Below are positions 19,729 through 28,631 of a DNA stretch of 64,000 bases, piece after piece. Each line of letters begins with the position of its first letter. The first letter of the stretch is position 1. Made by a program: the position numbers and the translations under genes. The stretch is taken from positions 1-64,000 of the forward strand of contig JAJFGW010000005.1 in assembly GCA_021775915.1 (NCBI GenBank), in the 5' to 3' direction. The notes under the pieces were generated by a model. The model ran no database searches. It worked only from the letters and a program-made list of their open reading frames with translations, and had not been told where the DNA came from. The stretch comes from Alphaproteobacteria bacterium (GTDB taxonomy: Bacteria > Pseudomonadota > Alphaproteobacteria > Micavibrionales > Micavibrionaceae).

Positions 19729-19803
19729 CGTATCTTCCTGTACACCTGCAAGAGTATATCCTGCCATAAATAAGGCTTGCGTAAAAATAACACCACATGC
19801 GAC

Positions 19804-19822
19804 AATGAGAATGGTTCTCATT
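19804..19822. promoter_or_regulatory. Fur-box-like operator
   Basis: AATGAGAA-TGG-TTCTCATT is a perfect 8-bp inverted repeat with a 3-base centre. It closely resembles classical Fur operators of the type TGAGAAT-N-ATTCTCA. It lies 22 bp before the ATG of an FTR1 iron permease, where an iron-responsive repressor would be expected. Confidence 0.75.
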
Positions 19823-19843
19823 TTTGTTCTAAGGGATTCTGCC

Positions 19844-20623
19844 ATGCTGGAGACATTACTTATCACCTTTCGCGAAGGTCTTGAAGCCTTTTTAATTGTT
19901 GCCATCATGCTGGCCTACCTGGCACAAACCGGGCGGCAACACTTGTCCAAATCAGTCTATGGGGGCATTGGCGTGGCCCTGCTGATCAGCGCCACCACAG
20001 GATGGCATATCGCGGAACTTGCTGACAATCCAGCGACAGAAGGCATTCTATCATTGATCGCAGGGGCGCTTGTTGCCTCGCTAACATTCTATGTCATGAA
20101 AACCGCCAAAACGATCAAGCAATCCATTACCGGAAAAATTGATAACCATGCCGAAAAAGACGGCATGGCAGCGGCCTTTGGTATTTTTCTGTTTACGGTC
20201 ATCATGATAACGCGCGAAGGCATGGAAACCGCCCTGATGCTCGGCGCACTTTCAACGCAAATCGATGCCGCTACCATGTTAACAGGTGCTGCGCTCGGCA
20301 TTTTAGCAACCGCCATTATCGGCTACTTCTGGGTGACCCAAAGTCACCGTATTAACTTACGGATTTTTATGCAGGCCACAGGCATCTTCCTGATCCTGTT
20401 CGCCGCGCATTTGTTTCTTTACGGTATTTACGAACTGGCAGAAACGCCTCTCTGGCCTTTTGCGGGTGGTGAAGAATTACACAACGCTCTCCGCCCCTAT
20501 GCCAGCGGTAAAAGCCTGATCGGACAAATTACGATTTACGGCCTGCTCGCCCTGCCCTGTGCCTGGCTGCTTGTAGCCTATGTCAGAGACAAATGCGCCG
20601 CAAAATCCATCGCAGCAGAGTAA
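19844..20623 (+). CDS. FTR1/EfeU-family iron permease
   Basis: A 259-residue inner-membrane permease for iron. Both signature motifs are visible: FREGLEAFL near the N-terminus (residues about 8-16) and TREGMETALML in the middle. Their Glu residues pass iron across the membrane in this family. Seven hydrophobic helices are predicted by eye. The start at 19844 follows AAGGG by about 9 bases and gives MLETLLITFREGLE, the usual family beginning. No EfeO or EfeB partner, multicopper oxidase or cupredoxin gene is adjacent. The Fur-like palindrome in front suggests induction under iron limitation. Confidence 0.9.
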   Translation: MLETLLITFREGLEAFLIVAIMLAYLAQTGRQHLSKSVYGGIGVALLISATTGWHIAELADNPATEGILSLIAGALVASLTFYVMKTAKTIKQSITGKIDNHAEKDGMAAAFGIFLFTVIMITREGMETALMLGALSTQIDAATMLTGAALGILATAIIGYFWVTQSHRINLRIFMQATGIFLILFAAHLFLYGIYELAETPLWPFAGGEELHNALRPYASGKSLIGQITIYGLLALPCAWLLVAYVRDKCAAKSIAAE

Positions 20624-20631
20624 TTTAATAT

Positions 20632-21297
20632 CTACGCAAAACCGGGGAACAAACGCCAGATACTATCTTTATTTGAAGGCGCGCTTTTTACAGGCTGAAC
20701 TACGCTCATATGATTCAGCAAAGTATCTGAATTTGTAAAAAGGGCCTGCTTCTTTTTACCGGACCATCTTGATTTAACAGAGAACATATCCACCAATTCA
20801 CTATCAAAAAGCGGCTCTTCGCAATTCTGAATACAATCCGTAAGAACAACAACTTTATAATCGTCCTTAAGAGCATCGGCTGCTGTTTCCTGCACACAAC
20901 AAGATGTATATCCGCCTGTCAGGATAAGATTTTCTATACCAAGCTCTTCGAGCCTTTTTTTCAACTTTTTTCCTTCAAAAGCTGAATATCCCATTTTACC
21001 GAAAACCTCATCACCTTGCGCCTCATCAGGTTTGACCACATACCATTCTTTTCCAGCACACATATGGTACACCCATATCGTTTTACTCAGACCTGCCTGA
21101 TTAAAAAGCGGCGCTATATGAGCTATTCTTTTGGCAACGTTATCAGCGCTTTCTTTCATATTTTCATCAAAAAATTCACTCTTTTCAGGGTGAAAATAAT
21201 AGTCCTGCACATCAATGCAAATATGCGCGGTTTTAGCTGGATCTAGCCCTGCTAATTCCTTTGGGTCGCATAGTAAGTTAGAGCTGTAATCGTTCAT
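20632..21297 (-). CDS. Isochorismatase-family cysteine hydrolase
   Basis: A 221-residue protein of the isochorismatase/nicotinamidase fold. The catalytic Asp is in ICIDVQDYYF, and the nucleophilic Cys is in GGYTSCCVQETAADAL. The loop with VYHMC and the C-terminal extension after residue about 185 (KKKQALFTNSD...) are less typical. The substrate cannot be told from the sequence; small amides or isochorismate-like molecules are known for the family. The start may be ATG 21297 or ATG 21303. It is convergent with the iron permease, with only 8 bp between the stops. Confidence 0.8.
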   Translation of the reverse strand: MNDYSSNLLCDPKELAGLDPAKTAHICIDVQDYYFHPEKSEFFDENMKESADNVAKRIAHIAPLFNQAGLSKTIWVYHMCAGKEWYVVKPDEAQGDEVFGKMGYSAFEGKKLKKRLEELGIENLILTGGYTSCCVQETAADALKDDYKVVVLTDCIQNCEEPLFDSELVDMFSVKSRWSGKKKQALFTNSDTLLNHMSVVQPVKSAPSNKDSIWRLFPGFA

Positions 21298-21457
21298 TAT
21301 CATTTTCTCTTAAAACAAGGCTGTAAAGTATCATATTTTCATAACTACAGCAAACTTAATGAGATGGTGTCTGGATAATGTGGGCCAAGCCCGGTATAAT
21401 GTCTCCATAAGCGACTTTCGCTTTCCCACCTCTTCTTTCCGTTTCAGGACAAATATC

Positions 21458-21778
21458 ATGGACCACGATCTACTTCATATTCAGGGCAAGCCCTATGTTC
21501 TCGTTCCTTTGCACGAATACCGCATGCTCACGGGCGCGGCGGAGGAAAAAGAGGCCAATCTGCCGCAAGAAATCCTTGATGCTGTCTATATAGGAGAGCA
21601 ACATCCGATTAAAACCCTGCGCAAGCATCGCGGTATGACACAAGGGGACTTAGCCCACTCTGCTGGACTAAGTCGCCCTTATTTAACCGAAATTGAAACC
21701 GGCAAAAAAGACGGCTCTGTTAATGCAATCAAGGCCATTGCAGAAGCTTTGCAGGTAAATACAGGCTTGCTGGTTTAA
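21458..21778 (+). CDS. XRE-type HTH protein with Phd-like N-terminus
   Basis: A 106-residue DNA-binding protein. The first part (LLHIQGKPYVLVPLHEYRML) resembles the N-terminal segment found in antitoxin-like regulators. The second part is a Cro/C1-type helix-turn-helix: LRKHRGMTQGDLAHSAGLSR, then YLTEIETGKKDGS. The start at 21458 follows AGGA with good spacing; a longer frame from 21359 has no ribosome site. No toxin gene is adjacent. It may be an orphan antitoxin-derived regulator. Its stop overlaps the stop of the convergent nitrilase gene by 4 bases. Confidence 0.8.
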   Translation: MDHDLLHIQGKPYVLVPLHEYRMLTGAAEEKEANLPQEILDAVYIGEQHPIKTLRKHRGMTQGDLAHSAGLSRPYLTEIETGKKDGSVNAIKAIAEALQVNTGLLV

Positions 21779-22593
21779 GCAATTCTATAGTCCCGGTCAT
21801 GCTGCAAGGATGGAATGGCCTGCCGTGCTTTTTTGACCTCTTCCATATCCAAGTCAGCCATAATAATTCCCGGCTCTTCACCGCCTTCAGCCAGCACGTT
21901 TCCCCACGGGCCAATAATCATCGAATGACCGTAGGTTTTGCGTCCGCCTTCATGTTCACCACATTGCGCCGGAGCAATGACAAAAGAGCCGGTTTCAATC
22001 GCCCGCGCCCGCAGCAGCGTTTTCCAGTGGGCCTGCCCCGTCGGTACGGTAAAAGCAGCAGGAACGCTTAAAATTTCGGCACCGGCCTGAGCCATATCAC
22101 GATACAAGTGCGAAAATCGCAGATCATAGCAAATGCTCATCCCCAGCTTTGCCCATGGCAAATCGGCAATAACGGCCTGCTGTCCCGGCCTGACAAGATC
22201 GCTTTCGCGATGACTCTCGCCAGTCGGCAAATCAACATCAAACAAATGGATTTTATCGTAGCGCGCAACAACTTCGCCGGTATCGCTAAACAAAAAAGAA
22301 CGGTTAGCGATGTGGTCACCATCAAGCTTGACCGACATCGACCCCGCCAGCAACCAGACACCAAGTTCCTGTGCTAAATCGGAAAACACAGGAATACCGG
22401 GATGTAGCTCCTCAGTCTTAGCGGTTTTTAATTTCTCCGCCTGCTGTGCCCGCATACGGCACGTATTTTCGGGTGTCGCGATAAACTGCGCGCCCTGCCC
22501 CGCCGCCTCACGGATCAACGCCACCGCCCTATCCAGATTGACCTGCATATCCGGCCCGGAATTAAGCTGAACACAGGCCGTTTTTATAGACAT
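21775..22593 (-). CDS. Carbon-nitrogen hydrolase, Nit1-like (probable deaminated glutathione amidase)
   Basis: A 272-residue nitrilase-superfamily enzyme with the full Glu-Lys-Cys triad: Glu in FIATPENTC, Lys in YDKIHLFDVDL and Cys in SICYDLRF. The motif KIHLFDVDLP and the gene size fit the Nit1/NitFhit branch, which removes amide from deaminated glutathione as metabolite repair. Being translationally coupled to a glutaredoxin gene (10-bp overlap) agrees with a link to glutathione. The exact substrate is inferred. Confidence 0.85.
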   Translation of the reverse strand: MSIKTACVQLNSGPDMQVNLDRAVALIREAAGQGAQFIATPENTCRMRAQQAEKLKTAKTEELHPGIPVFSDLAQELGVWLLAGSMSVKLDGDHIANRSFLFSDTGEVVARYDKIHLFDVDLPTGESHRESDLVRPGQQAVIADLPWAKLGMSICYDLRFSHLYRDMAQAGAEILSVPAAFTVPTGQAHWKTLLRARAIETGSFVIAPAQCGEHEGGRKTYGHSMIIGPWGNVLAEGGEEPGIIMADLDMEEVKKARQAIPSLQHDRDYRIA

Positions 22594-22835
22594 TTGTCCA
22601 AATCGCCTTTTTTATCCAGCGCATGCAAATCATCGCAGCCACCAATATGGCGGTCATCAATAAAAACTTGCGGCAAAGAGCGCTTACCACCTGCCCGCTC
22701 AGCCATTTTAGCGCGCGCTGCTTCATCCCCATCTATTTTATGCTCGGTAAAATCAACACCCTTCTTGCTCAGCAGCCCTTTTGCCATCAAACAGAAAGGA
22801 CAAGTCGCCCATGTATAGATTTCAATTTTTGCCAT
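22584..22835 (-). CDS. grxC: Glutaredoxin 3
   Basis: An 83-residue glutaredoxin of the GrxC type. The dithiol active site CPFC follows the first strand (IEIYTWATCPFCLMAKGLL). The cis-proline loop (SLPQVFIDDRHIGGCDDL) completes the glutathione-binding site. It reduces protein and glutathione mixed disulfides in the cytoplasm. The next gene, a nitrilase-family amidase, starts inside its last codons, so the pair is co-transcribed. Confidence 0.93.
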   Translation of the reverse strand: MAKIEIYTWATCPFCLMAKGLLSKKGVDFTEHKIDGDEAARAKMAERAGGKRSLPQVFIDDRHIGGCDDLHALDKKGDLDKCL

Positions 22836-22903
22836 TTTCTTGCTATTCTTTCTCGTTGGTTACCTCCTATTTATATGGGCAAACAAACTAGGCAGGCAAT
22901 AGC

Positions 22904-23236
22904 GTGAATAAATTTTTAATCATTGCCATTTTTGCAGCCGCTTTAATAATTGGCGGCGCCGTTATGTATGTCAAAACAGGAGCGACGCCGGGGCCTGTTG
23001 CCCCCCCTGTTGATACCACCGCCTGCGCCACTGGCGATCAATGCATTGTTGTTGATACAAATTGCGGATTTTGCTGTGACTATCTGGCGATTAATGCCAA
23101 TCACGAACAATCCTTCAATCAGAGCTTTGACAAAAAATGTTCCCGCTATAGCGGCGAATTTTGTAAATGTTTTGATTTGTCCAGCTACCCGTCCTGCGTA
23201 GAGGGACAATGCCAGCTGATAAAATGGCCGGATTAG
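22904..23236 (+). CDS. Exported Cys-rich hypothetical protein, 110 aa
   Basis: Starts at GTG 22904. The first about 22 residues are a hydrophobic signal peptide or membrane anchor (FLIIAIFAAALIIGGAVMYV), and the rest would be periplasmic. The mature part is rich in cysteines: CATGDQC, CGFCCDY, KC, FCKC, CVEGQC. Several disulfides are likely, in line with a dsbB gene nearby on the chromosome. I do not recognise a family. It is divergent from grxC and convergent with comF. Confidence 0.65.
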   Translation: MNKFLIIAIFAAALIIGGAVMYVKTGATPGPVAPPVDTTACATGDQCIVVDTNCGFCCDYLAINANHEQSFNQSFDKKCSRYSGEFCKCFDLSSYPSCVEGQCQLIKWPD

Positions 23237-23298
23237 GCCGCAGATGTCCTGTTGATGGGTTGATTGTAGCAGATTACGGAATATAGGGCAAAGCCTTG

Positions 23299-24051
23299 CT
23301 ACTGCGCCCTGACAACCCTGACCACGGCGAGGACATGAACTTCTTTAGCGCCGGCCTTTAACAAAGCTTTAGTGCATTCTTTAACTGTAGCGCCGGTTGT
23401 GTAGACATCATCGACCAGAACAATGGTTTTGCCTTGCAGACAGGATTCATAACGAGGCAGTACAGAAAAAGCGTTCCTGACATTTTTCTGGCGGTCTTTG
23501 TAATCCATCTTTCCCTGACTCGGTGTCGGCCTTTGACGTTTTAGCGCTTGCGGCAAATAAGGTAGCTCACACGACTTGCCCAAAGTCTGCGCAATCAGAG
23601 CGGCCTGATTGTAACGCCGCCGCAAAAGCCGAAAAGAATGCAGCGGCACCGGAACAATATAATCAGCCCGACCCAGCATATCGCCCCCTACCCGCTTAAG
23701 CCACGGGATAAAAGCATGGGCGGCATGGGTCTGATCTGCATATTTAAACCTTAAAATCAAATTCCGGCTGAGGTCATTATAAACAAGTGCCGCCCTTGCG
23801 CTGGCATAGACAGGGCGGCTGGAAAGGCAGGAAACACATAGAGATCCGGGGCCAACATCAAATTCAAAAGGAAAACCGCAGCAATCACACACGGGATCAC
23901 TGATAAAACTCAAATCGCGCCAAACCTGCGGGTCAATCATCCCCTGCCGGTCAACGACGCCCCCCGTAACCACGCAACGCGGCGGCAGGACAGCATCAAC
24001 AGCCGCGGACAACCCGGTTTCAACAATTTTCAAGCTCTGCAACGCACGCAT
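23299..24051 (-). CDS. ComF-family phosphoribosyltransferase-like protein
   Basis: A 250-residue member of the ComF/GntX family. An N-terminal zinc-ribbon-like region has CDCCGFPF and CVSC. The middle holds FKYADQTHAAHAFIPWL and the conserved PVPLHSFRLLRRRYNQA. The PRPP-binding loop is VLVDDVYTTGAT. In competent bacteria ComF acts in handling incoming single-stranded DNA; in others the role is unclear. It stands alone and is divergent from the 823-residue methyltransferase gene. Confidence 0.9.
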   Translation of the reverse strand: MRALQSLKIVETGLSAAVDAVLPPRCVVTGGVVDRQGMIDPQVWRDLSFISDPVCDCCGFPFEFDVGPGSLCVSCLSSRPVYASARAALVYNDLSRNLILRFKYADQTHAAHAFIPWLKRVGGDMLGRADYIVPVPLHSFRLLRRRYNQAALIAQTLGKSCELPYLPQALKRQRPTPSQGKMDYKDRQKNVRNAFSVLPRYESCLQGKTIVLVDDVYTTGATVKECTKALLKAGAKEVHVLAVVRVVRAQ

Positions 24052-24131
24052 GGGATATTTTAACCTAATTTTATTGCGCGAAAATCGTTTTCATCATATA
24101 CATAGTGCCCGATTAAGAGAAGCAGGAAAAA

Positions 24132-26603
24132 ATGACGCGATCCAGTCTGCGTAACGGCCACAATACGGCCTCAAAAGTTGAGAGCAACACACCCGATTCT
24201 GGCCCTGTTGTGTCAAGAACGCTTGAAACCTATTACCAAAAACATGAAGAATTAAGAGGAATACCGGCCCCCCTTGTCCGCAAAGCCTGGTTTACAATGG
24301 CGCACTTACTAGTAAGACCCGGCGCCCTTGTCGTTGATATGGGCTGTAACCCTATGGCGACTTACGCCATGGCCGTGCTGAACCCACAAATCAACTTCAC
24401 CGGGGTTGATGTTAATAAGAAGCTTATCCGGGGTGCACAAAAAGCCTATCAGCGGCCCAATCTTGAATTTCGTTACGGCGATATAAAAACACATGCCGGC
24501 TTTGAAGAAGGCTCCGTTGATGCTGTCATCAACTCCTTTGTCCTGCACGAAATATTTTCCGTTCAAAAATATTCGGAAAAATCAGTTGTAAGCGCGCTTG
24601 AAAAGCACTTTGCCCTGCTAAAACAGGAAGGGCAAATGTTCATCCATGATTTTTCCATGCCCCCGCCGGAAGAATATGTCCTGATCGAAATGCCTGATGT
24701 TGAAAGCAAAGGCAAAGAGCTGGAAAATTTATCTGAGTCTGACTTGTTAATTTGGTACGCAGAAAATGCTCGCCCCTATGGTGATAAAATTTGCAAAGGC
24801 TTTTTTCTGGAAGAACTACCGCAAAGATTTCCAAAAACCCGCCTGTTCCGCTTGCCGTTCAAATGGGCCTATGAATTCATCATGCGTAAAGACAACCGCA
24901 AAGAATGGGAAACAGAATTACCGAAAGAATATACATTTTTCACCCCGCACGAATACCGCAAAAATTTACGGGGACTGGGCGCGCGCGTTCTTTATACCGC
25001 GCCACAATGGGAAGACAATATTATCAAAGAACGGTTTGAAGGGCGTTTCCGCCTCTATAGCGACGAAGGCAAACAGCTTAATACGCCACCTACCAGCTTT
25101 ATTGCTGTTGCCCAAAAAATGGGCGAGAAGAAAAGCCTTAATCTGCAAGAGCACCGTTCTTCCCCCACCACGGAAAATAATATTCGCATCACAGCCATGC
25201 GCAACGACACCAGCGGCGAACTTTTTGATATTATCTCCTGCGATACAGATTCAACCGAAATACTGCCCTATCGCATCACAGAAAATGATGAACTCAATAT
25301 ATTTATCCATGAGGGACTACCACGCGGCATAGCCAATGCCGTCCCCCGCACGGGAAAACAATTAGATGGGAAACGCTGGTCTGGCCACATGACCGAAGCT
25401 ATCGCCGTTCCCACAGAGGCTGTTTATGAAACCGAACAAGGAGAGCCCAAAGCGATCGTGCTCTTTAGCCGGGATTATCTGGGACTGAAGCCCGCCATGG
25501 GCAGTGCGCTGGAAAAAGGGCCTTCCTTTTACCCCGCACCGGATTTTATTGATGAACAAATTAAAACGCGGTTCTTACACGTTACTGAACACGAGTCCCC
25601 CATAGAACTCAAAAATATAACACGCGACCTAGAAGGGTTTGCGACCAAAGGGGTCATCCGCGAAATCAGCGCCCAAAATATTTTAAACGCCATCAGTGTC
25701 GGTTATATCCCGAATGCCCGCCTGGAAACACAGATTCTTAGTCTGTACGAAAAACTGGGAATGGAAGCAGAAACATGGGATGAATGCCCTCTGGTCATTG
25801 ATGAAGGAACACCGAAAAACCAACTGGATGGAAAAAAATTCGCCAACACATTAGCCGGAGAAGACAAACGCTTCAAAGATGTCAAAGGTACAACCGGGCA
25901 ACTGCGCGCGGTAAAATCAACGTTCGTCGATGAGGGCTGGGCCAATGACGGCATTGAAGGACTGGCCTCCCGCGATATTGAATTTGTAATTTCCGATGGC
26001 CAGACCGTCAACAAAGCCGTGATCCTGCCTTTAACAAAAGACGCCCAAAGCGGTGAGCTTATGGCAGGACTGAGCACGGAATTCATGCCCGTACCACAAA
26101 GGCATAAAGGCAACGGTCTCACATTAAGAGCGCCAAGCATTACCCTACCCAAAGAAATAGATAGCATAGATCAGGCCAAAAAATTTATTGCCGAACAGTT
26201 TGATGTCACGCCGGACAAAGTTGCGCGGCTAGGCGAAAGTTACTTTTGTCATCTCAGCGTAACACCGACAAGAATATTCCCGTTTTGCGTTGCCACCGGT
26301 GGCAAAGGCGATTCTCCGCTGGGCGGTCCCGTTCAATACGCGCCAGTGGATTACATTGGCATAATCATTGATATGTTTGATTGTTGGAACGAAGATTTAA
26401 ATGTTCTTTACAGGTGTAAGGTGGCCTTTAGAGATCAGGCCCACGATAGCGAAGTGGCCATGAACTGGTCTAATGGCACGAACAATCTACATGAAGACAC
26501 AATGAACAAAAACCCTGCCACAATGAATAGCACCGATATGACGGGACTAGGATATACGGCAACGGAAAATGACAACGGCCTATGTGCGCACAAGCCCAAA
26601 TAG
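24132..26603 (+). CDS. Fusion protein: SAM methyltransferase plus two Nudix-like regions
   Basis: An 823-residue protein with AGGAAAAA directly before its ATG. Residues about 50-320 are a class I SAM-dependent methyltransferase: motif I is VVDMGCNPMA (67-76), followed by FTGVDVN and the FVLHEIFS region. Behind it come two related regions, each with QLDGK (about 410 and 563). The first ends in LETQILSLYEKLGM, and the second contains AKKFIAEQFDVTPDKVARLG. Both resemble the helix of a Nudix box that has lost key Glu residues, so they may bind rather than cut a nucleotide. It overlaps the next methyltransferase gene by 22 bp. Substrate unknown. Confidence 0.7.
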   Translation: MTRSSLRNGHNTASKVESNTPDSGPVVSRTLETYYQKHEELRGIPAPLVRKAWFTMAHLLVRPGALVVDMGCNPMATYAMAVLNPQINFTGVDVNKKLIRGAQKAYQRPNLEFRYGDIKTHAGFEEGSVDAVINSFVLHEIFSVQKYSEKSVVSALEKHFALLKQEGQMFIHDFSMPPPEEYVLIEMPDVESKGKELENLSESDLLIWYAENARPYGDKICKGFFLEELPQRFPKTRLFRLPFKWAYEFIMRKDNRKEWETELPKEYTFFTPHEYRKNLRGLGARVLYTAPQWEDNIIKERFEGRFRLYSDEGKQLNTPPTSFIAVAQKMGEKKSLNLQEHRSSPTTENNIRITAMRNDTSGELFDIISCDTDSTEILPYRITENDELNIFIHEGLPRGIANAVPRTGKQLDGKRWSGHMTEAIAVPTEAVYETEQGEPKAIVLFSRDYLGLKPAMGSALEKGPSFYPAPDFIDEQIKTRFLHVTEHESPIELKNITRDLEGFATKGVIREISAQNILNAISVGYIPNARLETQILSLYEKLGMEAETWDECPLVIDEGTPKNQLDGKKFANTLAGEDKRFKDVKGTTGQLRAVKSTFVDEGWANDGIEGLASRDIEFVISDGQTVNKAVILPLTKDAQSGELMAGLSTEFMPVPQRHKGNGLTLRAPSITLPKEIDSIDQAKKFIAEQFDVTPDKVARLGESYFCHLSVTPTRIFPFCVATGGKGDSPLGGPVQYAPVDYIGIIIDMFDCWNEDLNVLYRCKVAFRDQAHDSEVAMNWSNGTNNLHEDTMNKNPATMNSTDMTGLGYTATENDNGLCAHKPK

Positions 26604-27460
26604 TAGAAATTTTTGACCGCCAGCTTGTACGCCGTCAACGCAACCGTGCGGCCCCCGCAATTGAAAACCACAACTTTCTGATAAACTGGGCCTATAAAAA
26701 TCTTCTGGATCGTCTGGAAGATATAAAGCGTGATTTTCCGCTAACCCTTCAAATCGGCGGAAGAGCGCAAACAGACAGACACTCTGCCATTAAAAAGCTT
26801 ATCACGCTGGACATAGCTGAGAACTATCTTGGCAACGCCGAAATAGCCGTTCAGGCCGATGAAGAGTTTTTGCCCTTCGCAGAAAATGCCCTTGATATGA
26901 TTATCAGTCCGCTTTCACTTCATACTGTAAACGACCTCCCCGGCGCGCTAATACAAATCAACAGAGCCTTAAAACCGGACGGTCTTTTTCTCGGGGCACT
27001 ACTGGGCGGCGAAACCCTTTTTGAGCTGAGGGACTGCATGATGCAGGCAGAGCTAAATATAAAAGGCGGTGCCAGCCCTCGTGTAGCGCCTTTTGCTGAC
27101 AAACAACAACTGGGCGCTCTTTTGCAGCGCGCGGGCTTTGCCCTGCCTGTTGTTGACTCGGAAATTGTTACCGTTACATATGATGACATTTACAAACTCA
27201 TGCGTGATTTGCGCGGCATGGGCGAAAGTAACAGCTTAAAAGATCGCAGTAAAAAACCTTTGGGCAGAAAAATGCTGGCTGAAACAGAGCGCCTTTACAA
27301 AGAAAAGTTCTCTGAAAAAGACGGGCGTATCGAGGCAAGCTTTGAAGTGATCTTCCTGATTGGCTGGGCACCGCACAAATCCCAGCAACAACCCCTGCGT
27401 CCGGGTAGTGCGGACATCAGGCTAGCCGATGTGTTAAAAACGAAAGAGGTCAAAGCATGA
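26582..27460 (+). CDS. SAM-dependent methyltransferase-fold protein, NDUFAF5/BioC-like
   Basis: A 292-residue protein that begins MCAQAQIVEIFDRQLVRRQR, a beginning typical of alphaproteobacterial relatives of mitochondrial NDUFAF5. NDUFAF5 hydroxylates an arginine of a complex I subunit during assembly. The SAM-fold core includes the switch region NALDMIISPLSLHTVNDLPG and the later ALLGGETLFELR, which is characteristic of that group. BioC is the other possible assignment, but there are no biotin genes here. It overlaps the genes on both sides (22 bp and 4 bp), so the three form one operon. Confidence 0.8.
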   Translation: MCAQAQIVEIFDRQLVRRQRNRAAPAIENHNFLINWAYKNLLDRLEDIKRDFPLTLQIGGRAQTDRHSAIKKLITLDIAENYLGNAEIAVQADEEFLPFAENALDMIISPLSLHTVNDLPGALIQINRALKPDGLFLGALLGGETLFELRDCMMQAELNIKGGASPRVAPFADKQQLGALLQRAGFALPVVDSEIVTVTYDDIYKLMRDLRGMGESNSLKDRSKKPLGRKMLAETERLYKEKFSEKDGRIEASFEVIFLIGWAPHKSQQQPLRPGSADIRLADVLKTKEVKA

Positions 27461-28173
27461 TTAACACCACCCTCATCCCCGTCCTTGAGGACAATTATAT
27501 TTACCTCCTCGAAAATGATGGTGTGACCGCTGTTGTTGATCCGGCGCTGGCCGATCCGGTTATAGAGGTGCTAAATAAAAGAGGACTTAAGCTCGACTAC
27601 ATTATCAACACCCACCATCACTGGGACCACACGGGTGGCAATGAAGAGCTGAAAAAATTCTATGACTGCAAAATTATCGGCGCGGCAAACGATGCTCACC
27701 GCATCCCCGGCATTGATCAAGGACTAAAAGAGGGCGATCTATTCAAGCTTGGCGGTGAAGCCGCCACTATCATGGAAACGCCAGGTCACACCACCGGGCA
27801 TATCTGCTTCCACTTCGCAGGTAGCAAGCTGCTATTCTGTGGCGATACGCTCTTTGCCATGGGTTGCGGACGCCTGTTTGAAGGTACCGCCGAACAAATG
27901 TGGCATTCTTTGTCTAAAATCATGGCGCTGCCGGACGATACTAAAATCTGCTGCACCCACGAATACACACAATCCAACGGTAGGTTTTGCCTGACCATCG
28001 AGCCAGACAACGAAGACTTACAAAACCGGATGATTGAAGTACAAAAAATGCGCGAAGCAGGGGAGTTCACGGTACCTTCCGTTCTGGAACTGGAGAAAAA
28101 AACCAACGCCTTCCTGCGCGCCGGTTCAGCAGAACGCTTTGCCGAAATCCGTAAAATCAAAGACGAATCTTAA
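27457..28173 (+). CDS. gloB: Hydroxyacylglutathione hydrolase (glyoxalase II)
   Basis: A 238-residue metallo-beta-lactamase-fold hydrolase that turns S-lactoylglutathione into lactate and glutathione, the second step of methylglyoxal detoxification. The metal-binding motif THHHWDHTGG is complete. The other ligands are in ETPGHTTGH, FCGDTLFAMGCGRLFEG and CTHEYTQSN, all typical of GloB. The start overlaps the stop of the preceding methyltransferase gene as ATGA. Its stop touches that of the convergent gene. Confidence 0.95.
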   Translation: MINTTLIPVLEDNYIYLLENDGVTAVVDPALADPVIEVLNKRGLKLDYIINTHHHWDHTGGNEELKKFYDCKIIGAANDAHRIPGIDQGLKEGDLFKLGGEAATIMETPGHTTGHICFHFAGSKLLFCGDTLFAMGCGRLFEGTAEQMWHSLSKIMALPDDTKICCTHEYTQSNGRFCLTIEPDNEDLQNRMIEVQKMREAGEFTVPSVLELEKKTNAFLRAGSAERFAEIRKIKDES

Positions 28174-28569
28174 TTAACCGGAACTTTTAGGGGCAGAGCC
28201 ACCAGCTTTACGACGTGGCGGTCTGCTGCTACCTGAGGGCTTACTTCTGCCACCAGATCTATTACCGCCATCCGTATTGCCCCGGTTATCTTCGCTGTTA
28301 TTATCGTGATATTGGCGCTTGTTGGAACGATGAGAAGGAATAGGAATAGGCTTGGAAGTCATCTCATTGCGCTCACTGATTGCGATTTCAATCTCAAGAC
28401 GGGCAGCAACCTTGCGCAGCTCATGCACGGCTTCCATCAAATTGCCCCGAATAGCGCCATCTTTTTGATTCTTGCTCCACTCGCCATGGCATTTAAGGCA
28501 AAGTTCAGTCGCTTCTTTCAGCCTTGTTTCAATATCAACTTTTTTATCAGCTTCTTCTTTATCTTCCAT
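28174..28569 (-). CDS. Hypothetical protein with disordered basic tail, 131 aa
   Basis: Start chosen at ATG 28569, 8 bases after AGGAG; a TTG one codon earlier is possible. The N-terminal part is helical and charged (DIETRLKEATELCLKCHGEW), with CLKCH as the only Cys pair. The C-terminal half is low-complexity and basic (RSGGRSKPSGSSRPPRRKAG), probably disordered and able to bind nucleic acid. I do not recognise a family. CLKCH is not a CxxCH haem motif in an exported protein, as no signal peptide is present. Confidence 0.65.
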   Translation of the reverse strand: MEDKEEADKKVDIETRLKEATELCLKCHGEWSKNQKDGAIRGNLMEAVHELRKVAARLEIEIAISERNEMTSKPIPIPSHRSNKRQYHDNNSEDNRGNTDGGNRSGGRSKPSGSSRPPRRKAGGSAPKSSG

Positions 28570-28631
28570 CAACCCGGCTCCTTATTAACTTTGAATAGTG
28601 AACACTAGCCTGCAGCGAAAAAAACCGCAAC

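Noticed and set aside
19729-19908. Longer N-terminus for the esterase, with a signal-like leader
   Set aside because: It would overlap the iron permease start and its operator. The internal ATG at 19728 has a good ribosome site and gives the family length.
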